Assembly: GCA_002395135.1 (NCBI GenBank)
Contig: DGWC01000084.1
Coordinates: 237-43,061 of the forward strand
Direction: 5' to 3'
DNA from: Prevotella sp. UBA4268
Lineage (GTDB): Bacteria > Bacteroidota > Bacteroidia > Bacteroidales > Bacteroidaceae
DNA length: 42,825 nt
In this document: positions 25,035 to 33,488 of the stretch, in pieces
How the letters are laid out: every line of letters begins with the position of its first letter
How positions within the stretch are numbered: position 1 is the first letter of the stretch
Notes under the pieces: generated by a model
Told to the model about the DNA's origin: nothing
The model's database searches: none
Seen by the model: only the letters and a program-made list of their open reading frames with translations
Translations under genes and position numbers: made by a program

Positions 25035-26501
25035 CTATGCTTTCGCGGTTTCGTTCAAATCGGAAACTCTTCCTTTCTTTTTGATGAACTGGATGCACTC
25101 CTTAAAAATCTCCACGCGCAGCAGCCACATGATGCCGACATAAAGCACGGCGGCCACCAGCACGCGGCTGATGAGCAGCAGCCACAGGTTGGCAATGGGA
25201 CGGGTGAGCAGCCACGTTACCGCCATGACACCTGCGGAGATGAGGAAAAACGGGAGTATGTCTTTCAGCGTTTCCCACAGTCGGAGCCCGATGAGGCGAT
25301 GGGCGAACCGCTGCCACACTGCCAGCCACAAGATGGTGAACAGCGAATAGGCGCACACCATGGTGAACATGCCCCTGCTGTGGAGCAGCAGGATGAGGGC
25401 GATGAGCAGGACAATCTGTGCGATGTTGCACCACATGTAGATGTCGCTCCGGCCGCTGCTGATGGCGAGGTTCTGGTAGAGGGCATAGAAGGAGACAAAG
25501 GCTCCTCCTATGCAGAGCACCTGCAGGAGCGGTATGCTGTCGGTCCATTGCTCGCCGATGGTGAGGAGGATGAACTCATGGGCCACGAGCATGAAGCCCA
25601 GCATGACGGGAAACGAGAGGAAGGCGGTGAACCGCATGAGTTTGCGGAAGATGCGCTGCTCGCGCTGGCGCTCGTCGTTGAGCGATGCGAGCACGGGCTG
25701 TGCTATCTGCATGAGTGTGCCCGAGATGAACGAGTTGGCCTTGGCGTCCCAGTTATAGGCTTGTGTATAGTTGCCCACCTCCTTGATGGGGAAAAGCCGC
25801 CCGAAGATAAAGGTGAGGATGTTGGTGCTGATGGTGTTGATGATGTTGGTGACTAGTATCTTCACGCTGAAAGGGAGCATGTGCCTGACCGGACCGAAAT
25901 CGATGTGGAGCGAGGGATACCAGCGGGTGTAGAAACTGCGCCCGATGTTCATCACGGTGATATATACAATCTGCTGCCAGGCCAGACTCCAGTATGCCAT
26001 CTTGTTCAAGGCGAGGATGATGCCGGTGATTCCCGAGATGAGGAGGGCGATGAATCCGATGATGGCAATCTCGCGGTTCATCATGTTCTTGATCATGTAG
26101 GCGTTCTGAACGATGCCCAGCGAGGAGATGACGAAGCCGAGAAAGACGAAGCGCGACACCGCTACCAGGCATGGCTGGTGGAAATAGTCGGCGATGAGGG
26201 GGGCGCAGGCGAAGAGCACGGCATAGATGCAGAGGCTGGCAATGACGTTGAACCAGAACACGGAGTTGTAGTCGCGGTGCGTGGGCGGGTTCAGGTTGAC
26301 CAGTGCCTGCGAGAATCCGCTGCTCTGCAGGTTGCCGGCAATGAGGGTGAAGATGGTGAGCACCCCCACGATGCCATAGTCGGCTGGGGTGAGCAGCCGC
26401 CCGAGGAAGATGCCAAACACAATGTTGAGCACCTGCACCGTGCCGTTGTTCATGGCTCCCCAGAAGAGCCCTTTTGCCGTTTTCTCTTTCAGTGACTCCA
26501 T
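25035..26501 (-). CDS. Wzx-type polysaccharide flippase (MOP superfamily)
   Basis: 488 residues, about 12-14 membrane helices, the size of O-antigen/exopolysaccharide flippases of the WzxC type. N-terminus KTAKGLFWGAMNNGTVQVLNI and LLTPADYGIVG are typical for this family; charged SLNDERQREQRIFRKLMRFT lies in a cytoplasmic loop. Would move undecaprenyl-diphosphate-linked repeat units across the inner membrane. It is transcribed divergently from the cytidylyltransferase/LicD cassette through overlapping promoters and convergently to the glycan operon, so it plausibly exports the product of one or both. No Wzy polymerase or initiating sugar-phosphate transferase is seen in the window. Confidence 0.9.
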   Translation of the reverse strand: MESLKEKTAKGLFWGAMNNGTVQVLNIVFGIFLGRLLTPADYGIVGVLTIFTLIAGNLQSSGFSQALVNLNPPTHRDYNSVFWFNVIASLCIYAVLFACAPLIADYFHQPCLVAVSRFVFLGFVISSLGIVQNAYMIKNMMNREIAIIGFIALLISGITGIILALNKMAYWSLAWQQIVYITVMNIGRSFYTRWYPSLHIDFGPVRHMLPFSVKILVTNIINTISTNILTFIFGRLFPIKEVGNYTQAYNWDAKANSFISGTLMQIAQPVLASLNDERQREQRIFRKLMRFTAFLSFPVMLGFMLVAHEFILLTIGEQWTDSIPLLQVLCIGGAFVSFYALYQNLAISSGRSDIYMWCNIAQIVLLIALILLLHSRGMFTMVCAYSLFTILWLAVWQRFAHRLIGLRLWETLKDILPFFLISAGVMAVTWLLTRPIANLWLLLISRVLVAAVLYVGIMWLLRVEIFKECIQFIKKKGRVSDLNETAKA

Positions 26502-26532
26502 TGTTTTTCCTGTAATGTGGAGAAATCAAGTG

Positions 26533-26581
26533 CAAAAATAATACGAATTGTTTGAAGTTCAAAATATTTTCTTTACTTTTG
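26533..26581. promoter_or_regulatory. Overlapping divergent promoters of flippase and LicD cassette
   Basis: Minus strand: TTTTG (complement of 26560-26564), 19 bp, TATTTTTG (complement of 26533-26540), toward the flippase gene. Plus strand: TTTG (26551-26554), 19 bp, TACTTTTG (26574-26581), toward the cytidylyltransferase gene. Both are full consensus matches. Each -33 box lies inside the spacer of the other promoter, so polymerase can probably occupy only one at a time. Confidence 0.75.
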
Positions 26582-26607
26582 CAGCAGAATCCTAATATAA
26601 AAAAGAA

Positions 26608-27042
26608 ATGACGATTGGATATACAACGGGTGTGTATGACCTTTTTCACATAGGGCACCTGAACTTGCTGAAGAATGCTAAGGGCATGTGCGACAAACTG
26701 ATTGTGGGGGTGACGGTTGACGAACTGGTGGCCTACAAGGGCAAGAAGGCGATGATTCCGTTTGAGGACCGCATTGAGATTGTGCGCAGCATCAAATATG
26801 TGGATGCTGCGGTGCCGCAGTATGACATGGACAAACTGGCTGCCTGTAAGAAACTGGGAGCCAAGTTCCTGTTCGTGGGTGACGACTGGTATGGAACGGA
26901 GAAATGGCAGGCTTATGAGCAGCAGTTTGCTGCCGAGGGCATACAGATTGTATATTTCCCCTATACCAAGGGCGTATCGTCAACACAGATTACGCGTGCG
27001 CTGGATGCCGTGCGCGGCCATAACCTGGAAGATGTGAAATAG
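26608..27042 (+). CDS. TagD-like cytidylyltransferase
   Basis: 144 residues, about the length of glycerol-3-phosphate cytidylyltransferases. Nucleotidyltransferase motifs: GVYDLFHIGH at residues 8-17, RIEIVRSIKYVD, and the SSTQI motif at 124-128. Expected to make a CDP-activated small alcohol phosphate (glycerol, ethanolamine or choline type, or an unusual one) from CTP. First gene of a cassette with a PP-loop enzyme and LicD. Substrate cannot be decided from sequence; the LicD partner suggests the CDP-linked group is transferred as a phosphodiester to a surface glycan. Confidence 0.87.
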   Translation: MTIGYTTGVYDLFHIGHLNLLKNAKGMCDKLIVGVTVDELVAYKGKKAMIPFEDRIEIVRSIKYVDAAVPQYDMDKLAACKKLGAKFLFVGDDWYGTEKWQAYEQQFAAEGIQIVYFPYTKGVSSTQITRALDAVRGHNLEDVK

Positions 27043-27115
27043 TCTGGTCCCAAAGCCGTCGCTGTGTGACGAAGGGAGCGAGTGCGAGAATTGAACGAAA
27101 TAATAAAGTGAGTAT

Positions 27116-28165
27116 ATGATAGACAAAGATTTTTGCCTGAGTTCGTATATTGCCTACCGCTACATCTGTAAAGATGACGTGGATTTCTATGAGGGAATGC
27201 ACCACGAACTCTTCGAGCCGATACCGATGGGCGAGCGCGTGCCCGTGGGCTCGGCAGCGGAAATAGACGAGATAATCAGAAGGCAGTTTGACAAACTGTA
27301 TGAGAAGTACGACTCCATCGGCATCCTGCTGTCGGGAGGCATGGACAGTGCCATCCTGGCCTCATACTTGCGCAAGGGGAGCCATGCTTACACGTTTACG
27401 GCGCAAGGCACGAAAGTGTTCAATGCCGACGAAGAGCGTGCGCGCCATTACTGCCAGAAATTCGGACTGGAGCATCATTTCGTGGACATCACTTTCGACG
27501 ATTACCGCGAGTTGACACCCGTGGTGATGAAGCGGAAGTGCGCACCCGTGCACAGCATAGAGCCGCAGATATACAAGGCGGCCCTCGCGGCGCAGAAGGA
27601 TGGCGTGGAGATGATGATTGTGGGAGAGAGTTCCGACCTGATATTCGGAGGCATGGACCAACTGCTGTCGCAGGACTGGTTGTTCGACGATTTCGTGCGC
27701 CGCTACACGTTCCTCGACCCGCAGCGGGTGCTGACAAGGCCAGTGGATGTGAGCGGGCTGTTTGAGAAATACCGCCGCGGCGAGCACATCGATTTCCTGA
27801 CATTCATGGACGATGTGTTCTCCATTGAGAGTTCCAGTTCCTATCTCAATGCCTTCGGAGCAGCCGGCATGCCCTATTACGACCCGTATGCGCGATTGGT
27901 GATGCGCGACGAACTGGACTTGAACAGGGTGCGCAACGGCGAACCCAAGTATCTCATCCGTGACTTGTATGCCATGAAATACCCCGAGGTGCCTATTCCC
28001 GACAAGATTCCGATGCCGCGACCTGTTGACAAAGTGTTCAAGGACTGGGCAGGACCGCAGCGGGAGGAATTCAGAAAAGACATAGACATGGAGCAACTCA
28101 CGGGCAACCAGAAGTGGCAGTTGTGGTGCGCGGAGCAGTTCCTGCAGATGAACGAACCCAGATAA
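27116..28165 (+). CDS. Asparagine-synthase-like PP-loop enzyme lacking the glutaminase domain
   Basis: 349 residues. The ATP-pyrophosphatase PP-loop SGGMDS is at 73-78 (GILLSGGMDSAILASYL), followed by GESSDLIFGGMDQL, as in the synthetase half of AsnB. The first 60 residues are not an Ntn-type glutaminase domain and have no N-terminal catalytic Cys, so it cannot take ammonia from glutamine by itself. It probably adenylates a carboxylate and adds ammonia or an amine. The position between a cytidylyltransferase and LicD suggests it builds or modifies the small molecule that is CDP-activated. 73 bp after the cytidylyltransferase gene, 10 bp before licD. Confidence 0.82.
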   Translation: MIDKDFCLSSYIAYRYICKDDVDFYEGMHHELFEPIPMGERVPVGSAAEIDEIIRRQFDKLYEKYDSIGILLSGGMDSAILASYLRKGSHAYTFTAQGTKVFNADEERARHYCQKFGLEHHFVDITFDDYRELTPVVMKRKCAPVHSIEPQIYKAALAAQKDGVEMMIVGESSDLIFGGMDQLLSQDWLFDDFVRRYTFLDPQRVLTRPVDVSGLFEKYRRGEHIDFLTFMDDVFSIESSSSYLNAFGAAGMPYYDPYARLVMRDELDLNRVRNGEPKYLIRDLYAMKYPEVPIPDKIPMPRPVDKVFKDWAGPQREEFRKDIDMEQLTGNQKWQLWCAEQFLQMNEPR

Positions 28166-28175
28166 GCACGGAGAA

Positions 28176-29069
28176 ATGCATCAAGTGGAAATCAAAGGCG
28201 AGATGAGCAAGCGCTGGAACAGGATCATTACCGATGTGCTGCGCTTCTACATCGGGTTGTGCAAGAAGCACAACCTGTGCTATTTCATTGCCTACGGATC
28301 GGCCATCGGAGCCGCGCGCCATCATGGCATCATACCATGGGACGACGACATCGACGTGGTGATGCCGCGGCCTGACTATGAACGGTTCCTGGAGATATGC
28401 AAGACGGAGGACCTGGGCGACTACGAACTGATGACTCCCTATAACACTCCGCATTATTCACTTCCCTTTGCCAAGTTGTGCAACAAGAACACCACGCTGC
28501 TGGAAAGCAACGATTTCAGGTGCATACTGGGATTGTATATCGACATCTTTGTCTATGACGGCATGGTAGACAACAAGGCCGTGAGCGATGAACTCAGAAG
28601 ACAGTATGTGAAATACTGGAACCGTTTCACCGTGGCCTCCTCGTATTTTTCCTGGGAACGCATCAAAGAGGAATTGCGGCGGGGACGCTATAAGGAACTG
28701 GCGCACTATTTTCTCTTGTCGCTCAACAGAGAGGGCAACCGCAGAAAGTTCCTGAAGAAGATGCATGACATCACGCATGCCTATGACTATGAGAAAACCG
28801 ACCTCATCGTGAAATATCCTCCGGGATACGGCGAGCGGGAGGTGATTCCCAAGGCTTGGGTGGAAGAGAGCGTGGAACTGCCCTTTGAAGATACCCACGT
28901 TGCCATACAGAAAGACTATGAAAAAGTGCTTAACCACTATTTCGGCGACTATAAGCAACTGCCGCCCGAGGAGGAACGCCACACCACCCACCTGAAAGCC
29001 TACGTGAACATGGACAGACGTGAGACGATTGAGGAGGTGATGAGAAAAATCAAAAACAATAAGGATTAA
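28176..29069 (+). CDS. LicD-family phosphotransferase
   Basis: 297 residues, nucleotidyltransferase fold. LicD signature: AYGSAIGAARHHGIIPWDD with GS at 41-42 and DDDID at 56-60. Family members transfer phosphocholine or similar groups from a CDP donor to surface glycans or teichoic acids. With the CTP-using enzyme two genes upstream it forms a complete activate-and-transfer pair. No choline kinase or choline transporter (LicA/LicB) is in the window, so phosphocholine is not specially supported. Last gene of the cassette; pta follows 96 bp later with its own promoter-like boxes. Confidence 0.9.
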   Translation: MHQVEIKGEMSKRWNRIITDVLRFYIGLCKKHNLCYFIAYGSAIGAARHHGIIPWDDDIDVVMPRPDYERFLEICKTEDLGDYELMTPYNTPHYSLPFAKLCNKNTTLLESNDFRCILGLYIDIFVYDGMVDNKAVSDELRRQYVKYWNRFTVASSYFSWERIKEELRRGRYKELAHYFLLSLNREGNRRKFLKKMHDITHAYDYEKTDLIVKYPPGYGEREVIPKAWVEESVELPFEDTHVAIQKDYEKVLNHYFGDYKQLPPEEERHTTHLKAYVNMDRRETIEEVMRKIKNNKD

Positions 29070-29107
29070 TAACAATTTTTATCTGCTGAGAAGAACCGAG
29101 TATGAAT

Positions 29108-29124
29108 TATTTTTGCTATTTTTG
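29108..29124 (+). promoter_or_regulatory. Two adjacent -7 boxes before pta
   Basis: TATTTTTG occurs at 29108-29115 and again at 29117-29124, both exact TAnnTTTG matches, 42-58 bp before the pta start. Neither has a good -33 TTTG at 19-20 bp, so which is used is unclear. Confidence 0.45.
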
Positions 29125-29165
29125 CAAACTCGATATTACAAAACTTAAATATTCTACTACAGACT

Positions 29166-30173
29166 ATGGATTTAATACAGAAAATCATTGACCGCGCTAA
29201 GAGTAACAAGCAGCGCATCGTGCTCCCCGAAGCAGAAGAGGAGCGCACACTGACAGCCGCCGACCGCGTGCTGGCTGACGACATTGCCGACATCATCCTG
29301 ATTGGAAATCCTGAGAAAGTGCATGCACTGGCTGAAGAAAAAGGACTGAAAAACATCGGCAAGGCCACTCTCATCGACCCGCTGAACTGCGAGAAGAGCG
29401 AAGAGTATGCCGCCCTGCTGGCTGAACTTCGCAAGAAGAAGGGCATGACCATTGAGCAGGCCCGCGAACTGGTGAAGAACCCGCTCTATCTGGGATGCAT
29501 GATTATCAAGACTGGTGATGCCGACGGACAGATTAGCGGCGCCTTGTCAACAACAGGCGAAACCCTTCGTCCTGCCCTGCAGATTATCAAGACGGCTCCC
29601 GGAATCACTTGCGTGAGCGGTGCCATGCTGCTGATTACCAAGAAGCCTGAATTTGGAGAGAACGGTGTGCTCGTAGTGGGCGACGTGGCCGTAACGCCCA
29701 TGCCCGATGCCAATCAACTGAGCCAGATTGCCGTTTGCACAGCACAGACTGCCAAGAGCGTGGCTGGCTTTGAGGATCCTCGCGTGGCCATGTTGAGTTT
29801 CTCTACCAAGGGAAGTGCCACACATGAGGTGGTTGACAAGGTGATTGAGGCTACCCGTCTGGCCAAGGAAATGGATCCTGCATTGAAGATCGACGGCGAA
29901 CTGCAGGCCGATGCCGCCCTCGTGCCGAGCGTAGGCAAGAAGAAGGCTCCGGGCAGCGAGATTGCCGGCAACGCCAACGTGCTGGTTTATCCGAACCTTG
30001 AAGTGGGAAATATCTCTTATAAACTCGTACAGCGTCTCGGCGATGCCATTGCCATCGGCCCTATTCTCCAGGGTATTGCCCGCCCGGTGAACGACCTCAG
30101 CCGCGGCTGCTCCGTAGACGACATCTATTATCTGGTGGCCATCACAGCCTGCCAGGCCATGGATGCAAAGTAG
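29166..30173 (+). CDS. pta: Phosphate acetyltransferase
   Basis: Interconverts acetyl-CoA and acetyl phosphate. 335 residues, the short form consisting of the catalytic PTA_PTB domain only, without the regulatory N-terminal domains of E. coli Pta. Recognised from DLIQKIIDRAKSNKQRIVLPEAEEERT, the central SGALSTTGETLRPALQII and GPILQGIARPVNDLSRGCS near the end. ackA follows 38 bp downstream, giving the usual ATP-producing acetate pathway of anaerobic fermenters. Confidence 0.96.
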   Translation: MDLIQKIIDRAKSNKQRIVLPEAEEERTLTAADRVLADDIADIILIGNPEKVHALAEEKGLKNIGKATLIDPLNCEKSEEYAALLAELRKKKGMTIEQARELVKNPLYLGCMIIKTGDADGQISGALSTTGETLRPALQIIKTAPGITCVSGAMLLITKKPEFGENGVLVVGDVAVTPMPDANQLSQIAVCTAQTAKSVAGFEDPRVAMLSFSTKGSATHEVVDKVIEATRLAKEMDPALKIDGELQADAALVPSVGKKKAPGSEIAGNANVLVYPNLEVGNISYKLVQRLGDAIAIGPILQGIARPVNDLSRGCSVDDIYYLVAITACQAMDAK

Positions 30174-30211
30174 AAGAGGGATTTTTTAAGAATGAATTAT
30201 AATAGAAAAAG

Positions 30212-31402
30212 ATGAAAATATTAGTTTTAAATTGCGGTAGTAGTTCCATCAAGTACGCTCTGTACGACATGGATACCAGAAAAGTGATGACATCTGGCGG
30301 CGCAGAGCGCGTGGGCATGGATGGCGCATTCGTGAAAGTGAAATTGGCAAACGGTGAGAAGAAGCAGATTATGCACGACATTCCCGAGCATACGGAAGGC
30401 GTGAAGTTCATCTTCTCTTTGCTGACAGATCCGGAAATCGGCGTGATTAAAGACTTGAAGGAGATTGACGCTGTGGGCCATCGCATGGTGCACGGCGGCG
30501 AGAAATTCAACAAGAGCGTGGTGCTCAACGACGAAGTGCTGGAAACTTTCGAGGCTTGCATCGATCTGGCTCCGCTGCACAACCCAGCCAACCTGAAGGG
30601 TGTTCATGCTGTTTCTGAACTGATGCCGGGTCTGCCGCAGGTGGGCGTATTCGATACGGCTTTCCATCAGACCATGCCGAAGAAGGCATATATGTATGCC
30701 CTTCCGTATAATCTCTACAAGCAGTATGGCGTGCGCCGCTATGGTTTCCACGGAACGAGCCATCGCTACGTGTCACAGCGTGTATGCGAATTCCTGGATG
30801 TGAACCCGAAAGGCAAGCGCATCATCACCTGCCACATCGGCAACGGTGGTTCGATTGCTGCCGTACAGGACGGTAAGTGCGTGGATACTTCCATGGGTCT
30901 CACTCCGCTGGAAGGTCTGATGATGGGTACGCGTTGCGGTGATATCGACGGCGGTGCCATCACTTTCCTGGAGAAGAAACTCGACTTGGATGCCGACGGC
31001 ATGTCGAACCTGTTGAACAAGCAGAGCGGTGTGCTGGGCATTACTGGCGAAAGCAGCGACATGCGCGACGTGGAGAACGCTGCCGCTGAAGGCAACGAGA
31101 AGGCTCAGTTGGCTCTCGACATGTATTTCTATCGCATCAAGAAATATATTGGTGCCTATGCTGCTGCCATGGGTGGCGTGGATATCATTGTGTTTACTGC
31201 CGGTGTGGGCGAGAACCAGATTGGCATGCGCGAGGATGTCTGCAAGGGACTGGAGTTCCTTGGCGTGAAGTTCGATGCTGAGAAGAACAACGTGCGTGGC
31301 GAAGAGGCCATCATCTCTGCTGATGACTCGAAGGTTACCGTTTGCGTTATCCCGACTGACGAGGAACTGATGATTGCCACAGACACCATGAATCTGCTGT
31401 AA
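30212..31402 (+). CDS. ackA: Acetate kinase
   Basis: Transfers phosphate from acetyl phosphate to ADP giving ATP and acetate. 396 residues, ASKHA fold. Motifs: MKILVLNCGSSSIKYAL at the start, the GHRMVHGGEKF segment, FHGTSHRYVS and CHIGNGGSIAAV in the middle, and VFTAGVGENQ near residue 330. Second gene of the pta-ackA pair; a symmetrical terminator follows 39 bp after the stop. Confidence 0.97.
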   Translation: MKILVLNCGSSSIKYALYDMDTRKVMTSGGAERVGMDGAFVKVKLANGEKKQIMHDIPEHTEGVKFIFSLLTDPEIGVIKDLKEIDAVGHRMVHGGEKFNKSVVLNDEVLETFEACIDLAPLHNPANLKGVHAVSELMPGLPQVGVFDTAFHQTMPKKAYMYALPYNLYKQYGVRRYGFHGTSHRYVSQRVCEFLDVNPKGKRIITCHIGNGGSIAAVQDGKCVDTSMGLTPLEGLMMGTRCGDIDGGAITFLEKKLDLDADGMSNLLNKQSGVLGITGESSDMRDVENAAAEGNEKAQLALDMYFYRIKKYIGAYAAAMGGVDIIVFTAGVGENQIGMREDVCKGLEFLGVKFDAEKNNVRGEEAIISADDSKVTVCVIPTDEELMIATDTMNLL

Positions 31403-31441
31403 TAAGAAATGATGCTGCGGGACATTCCCCTGCGACCAGAT

Positions 31442-31475
31442 AAAAGCGGCACCTCGATTCCGGGGTGCCGCTTTT
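31442..31475. terminator. Bidirectional terminator between ackA and lpxH
   Basis: Perfect 12-bp stem AAAAGCGGCACC (31442-31453) / GGTGCCGCTTTT (31464-31475) with a 10-nt loop. The A/T ends provide a T-run on both strands, fitting the convergent ackA and lpxH genes. Confidence 0.88.
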
Positions 31476-31551
31476 GGTTTCTGTATTTCTTTTCTGAAAT
31501 TCTTTCTGAATCCTGGTCTAAGTTTATTCGTGGAAATGCCGGTGCAGGCAT

Positions 31552-32319
31552 CTACAATTGGCTCTCTCCTTCCACGTATTCCTCCAGGAAAATGTGCTCA
31601 CCGTCGAACACGACGTAGGTGAACTGCCATATCCAGTCGCCGATAATCATAATGCGAGCCTTGCGCGATAGCATCAGGTCGAGTTCTATATGTCGGTGAC
31701 CGTAGATGAAATAGTCGATATTGGGGTGGCTTTTCAGATACTCCTTGGTGTAGAGCACCAGAAACTCCTTGTCTTCTCCCATATAGGGCGGCTCCTTTCC
31801 GTCGGCACGTTTCAGGCGCGAGTGTTTGGCCCATGTGAGGCCGAACCACATCGACCAGCGAGGATGCAGGGTTGAGAACAGCCGTTGGCAGGTGCGATTG
31901 TGGAACATGCGGCTGATAAACTTGAACTTCTTGTCGGGATCGCCCAGCCCGTCGCCGTGTGCCAAGAGAAACACCTTGCCGTAGATTTCGGTGGTGAGTG
32001 GCTGGCGGTGCAGGATGACTCCGCATTCTTCCTCAAGATATCCATACATCCAGATGTCGTGGTTGCCAGTGAAATAGTGCACTTCCACGCCCAAGTCGGT
32101 CAGTTCGGATATCTTTCCGAGAAAGCGTGTGTAGCCTTTCGGAACGGCATATTTCCACTCATACCAGAAATCGAACATGTCGCCGAGCAGATAGACGGCC
32201 GACGCTTTGTGCTTGATGCTGTCGAGAAAACGCACCAGACGGCGCTCCTGCATGCGCTGATGCGGGATTGCCCAAGAGCCGAGATGGGCATCGCTGAGGA
32301 TGTATACTTTCTTGTTCAT
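31552..32319 (-). CDS. lpxH: UDP-2,3-diacylglucosamine diphosphatase (LpxH family)
   Basis: Calcineurin-like metallophosphoesterase that cleaves UDP-2,3-diacyl-GlcN to lipid X in lipid A synthesis. 255 residues. Metal motifs: SDAHLG with D10 and H12, GDMFD at 46-50, GNHD at 85-88, AHGDG and YGHRH. The spacing with FWYEWK after GDMFD is typical of LpxH-like enzymes. A cytoplasmic membrane-surface enzyme. Its ATG overlaps the stop of the upstream Fe-S assembly gene by one base (TAATG). Confidence 0.88.
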   Translation of the reverse strand: MNKKVYILSDAHLGSWAIPHQRMQERRLVRFLDSIKHKASAVYLLGDMFDFWYEWKYAVPKGYTRFLGKISELTDLGVEVHYFTGNHDIWMYGYLEEECGVILHRQPLTTEIYGKVFLLAHGDGLGDPDKKFKFISRMFHNRTCQRLFSTLHPRWSMWFGLTWAKHSRLKRADGKEPPYMGEDKEFLVLYTKEYLKSHPNIDYFIYGHRHIELDLMLSRKARIMIIGDWIWQFTYVVFDGEHIFLEEYVEGESQL

Positions 32320-32642
32320 TAGTCAAATCCCAGTTCCACTCGTGCTTCCTCGCTCATCATGCTCTGATCCCATACGGGCTCGAACACGAGGTTCACGTTT
32401 ACATTCTTTACGTTTTCCACACTTTCTATCTTGGTGCGCACGTCTTCCAGTATGAAGTCGGCTGCCGGGCAGTTGGGGGCGGTGAAGGTCATGTCTACGT
32501 CCACGTTGCCCTCTTCCTGCACATCAATCTTGTAAATCATTCCGAGGTCGTAGATATTCACGGGAATTTCCGGGTCATAAACGGTCTTCAGTACGTCCAC
32601 GATGCGCTCTTCTATATTGGTTTTCTCTTCTTGTGTCATCAT
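32319..32642 (-). CDS. MIP18/DUF59-family iron-sulfur assembly protein (SufT/PaaD-like)
   Basis: 107 residues. Begins TNIEERIVDVLKTVYDPEIPVNIYDLGMIY, the MIP18/DUF59 signature, and contains the single conserved cysteine in TAPNCPAADFI. Members help load Fe-S clusters onto target proteins. Start may be at 32642 or the next ATG at 32639. Upstream on the minus strand is TATATTTG (complement of 32662-32669) as a likely -7 box. Co-transcribed with lpxH through a one-base overlap. Confidence 0.88.
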   Translation of the reverse strand: MMTQEEKTNIEERIVDVLKTVYDPEIPVNIYDLGMIYKIDVQEEGNVDVDMTFTAPNCPAADFILEDVRTKIESVENVKNVNVNLVFEPVWDQSMMSEEARVELGFD

Positions 32643-32661
32643 TCAATTGGGAAGTTTGCTG

Positions 32662-32669
32662 CAAATATA
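32662..32669 (-). promoter_or_regulatory. -7 box of the DUF59-lpxH pair
   Basis: TATATTTG on the minus strand, 19 bp before the first ATG. No good -33 TTTG at the expected distance, so support rests on the -7 box and position. Confidence 0.45.
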
Positions 32670-32696
32670 GCAATTTTTTTGCAGAATATACTGGTT

Positions 32697-32746
32697 ACAA
32701 GGAAAAAAACGCAATGCTTTTTGCAGCGATGCGTCTTTTTCCTTGT
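32697..32746 (-). terminator. Terminator hairpin after radC
   Basis: Long stem between ACAAGGAAAAAAACGCA (32697-32713) and TGCGTCTTTTTCCTTGT (32730-32746), with one internal mismatch and a 16-nt loop. T-rich arms lie on both strands. It is 50 bp downstream of radC and most likely ends the GT2-radC transcript. Confidence 0.7.
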
Positions 32747-32798
32747 TTTTGTACGGATGAGGGAATGCCTGTATGGAAAATGGGGGTTGCGGCTTTCC

Positions 32799-33488
32799 TT
32801 AAAGCCTGCCTTGCTCATGATAACTGTAATAGTCGCCGTCGGTGATGATGAGATGGTCGAGCAGGTGCAGGCGCATGATGTCGCAGGCTTTCTTTACTCG
32901 CTCGGTCAGGCGGTCGTCGTCGCGGCTGGGTCTGGCGTTGTTGCTGGGATGGTTATGGCATAGAGCCACAACGGTGGCGTTGCAGAGCAGTGCCTCTTTC
33001 ATGATGATGCGTACGTCCACGGCGGTTTCACTGATGCCTCCGTGGCTGATGCGCGCGGTTTTGATGAGTTTGAAATTCTGGTTCATCAGCAGAATCCATG
33101 CCTCTTCGGTGCTCAGGTCTTGCATAAGGGGGTGCATCTGTTCGTAGATAGCAGTGGCAGAGTCGATGCGCTCGCGCTCCTGCGCCTTCTCCAGTTGTCG
33201 GCGTTTCCCCAGTTCGCAGGCTGCCATGATGGTGATGGCTTTGGCTTCGCCGATGCCGTTGTACTGACAGAGGTCGCGGATACTCATCTTTCCCAGCGTG
33301 TTCAGGTTGTTCTGGCAGTCGTTGAGAATGCGTTTCATCAGGTCTACAGCGCTCTCCTTTGTGGAGCCAGAGCCGATGAGAATGGCCAGTAACTCGGCAT
33401 TCGAAAGCGATTCGGCACCCAGTCTTGTCAGCCTTTCGCGTGGCCGGTCTTCCTCAGCCCACTGGTTGATGTTCAGTTTTTCGTTCAT
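32799..33488 (-). CDS. radC: RadC/JAB-domain protein
   Basis: 229 residues: an N-terminal helix-hairpin-helix-like region (residues 20-90, with LGAESLSNAELLAILIGSG and YNGIGEAKA) followed by the JAMM metalloprotease-like domain with H178, H180 and the Asp pair after PSNNARPSR. Despite the name, a DNA-repair role has been doubted and the biochemical role is unknown. Its start overlaps the upstream glycosyltransferase stop by 4 bp, so the two are translated together, an odd functional pairing. Confidence 0.93.
   Translation of the reverse strand: MNEKLNINQWAEEDRPRERLTRLGAESLSNAELLAILIGSGSTKESAVDLMKRILNDCQNNLNTLGKMSIRDLCQYNGIGEAKAITIMAACELGKRRQLEKAQERERIDSATAIYEQMHPLMQDLSTEEAWILLMNQNFKLIKTARISHGGISETAVDVRIIMKEALLCNATVVALCHNHPSNNARPSRDDDRLTERVKKACDIMRLHLLDHLIITDGDYYSYHEQGRL

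Noticed and set aside
27043..27115. Separate promoter between the cytidylyltransferase and the PP-loop gene
   Set aside because: No TAnnTTTG box in the 73-bp gap on the plus strand; the three genes are best read as one transcript.
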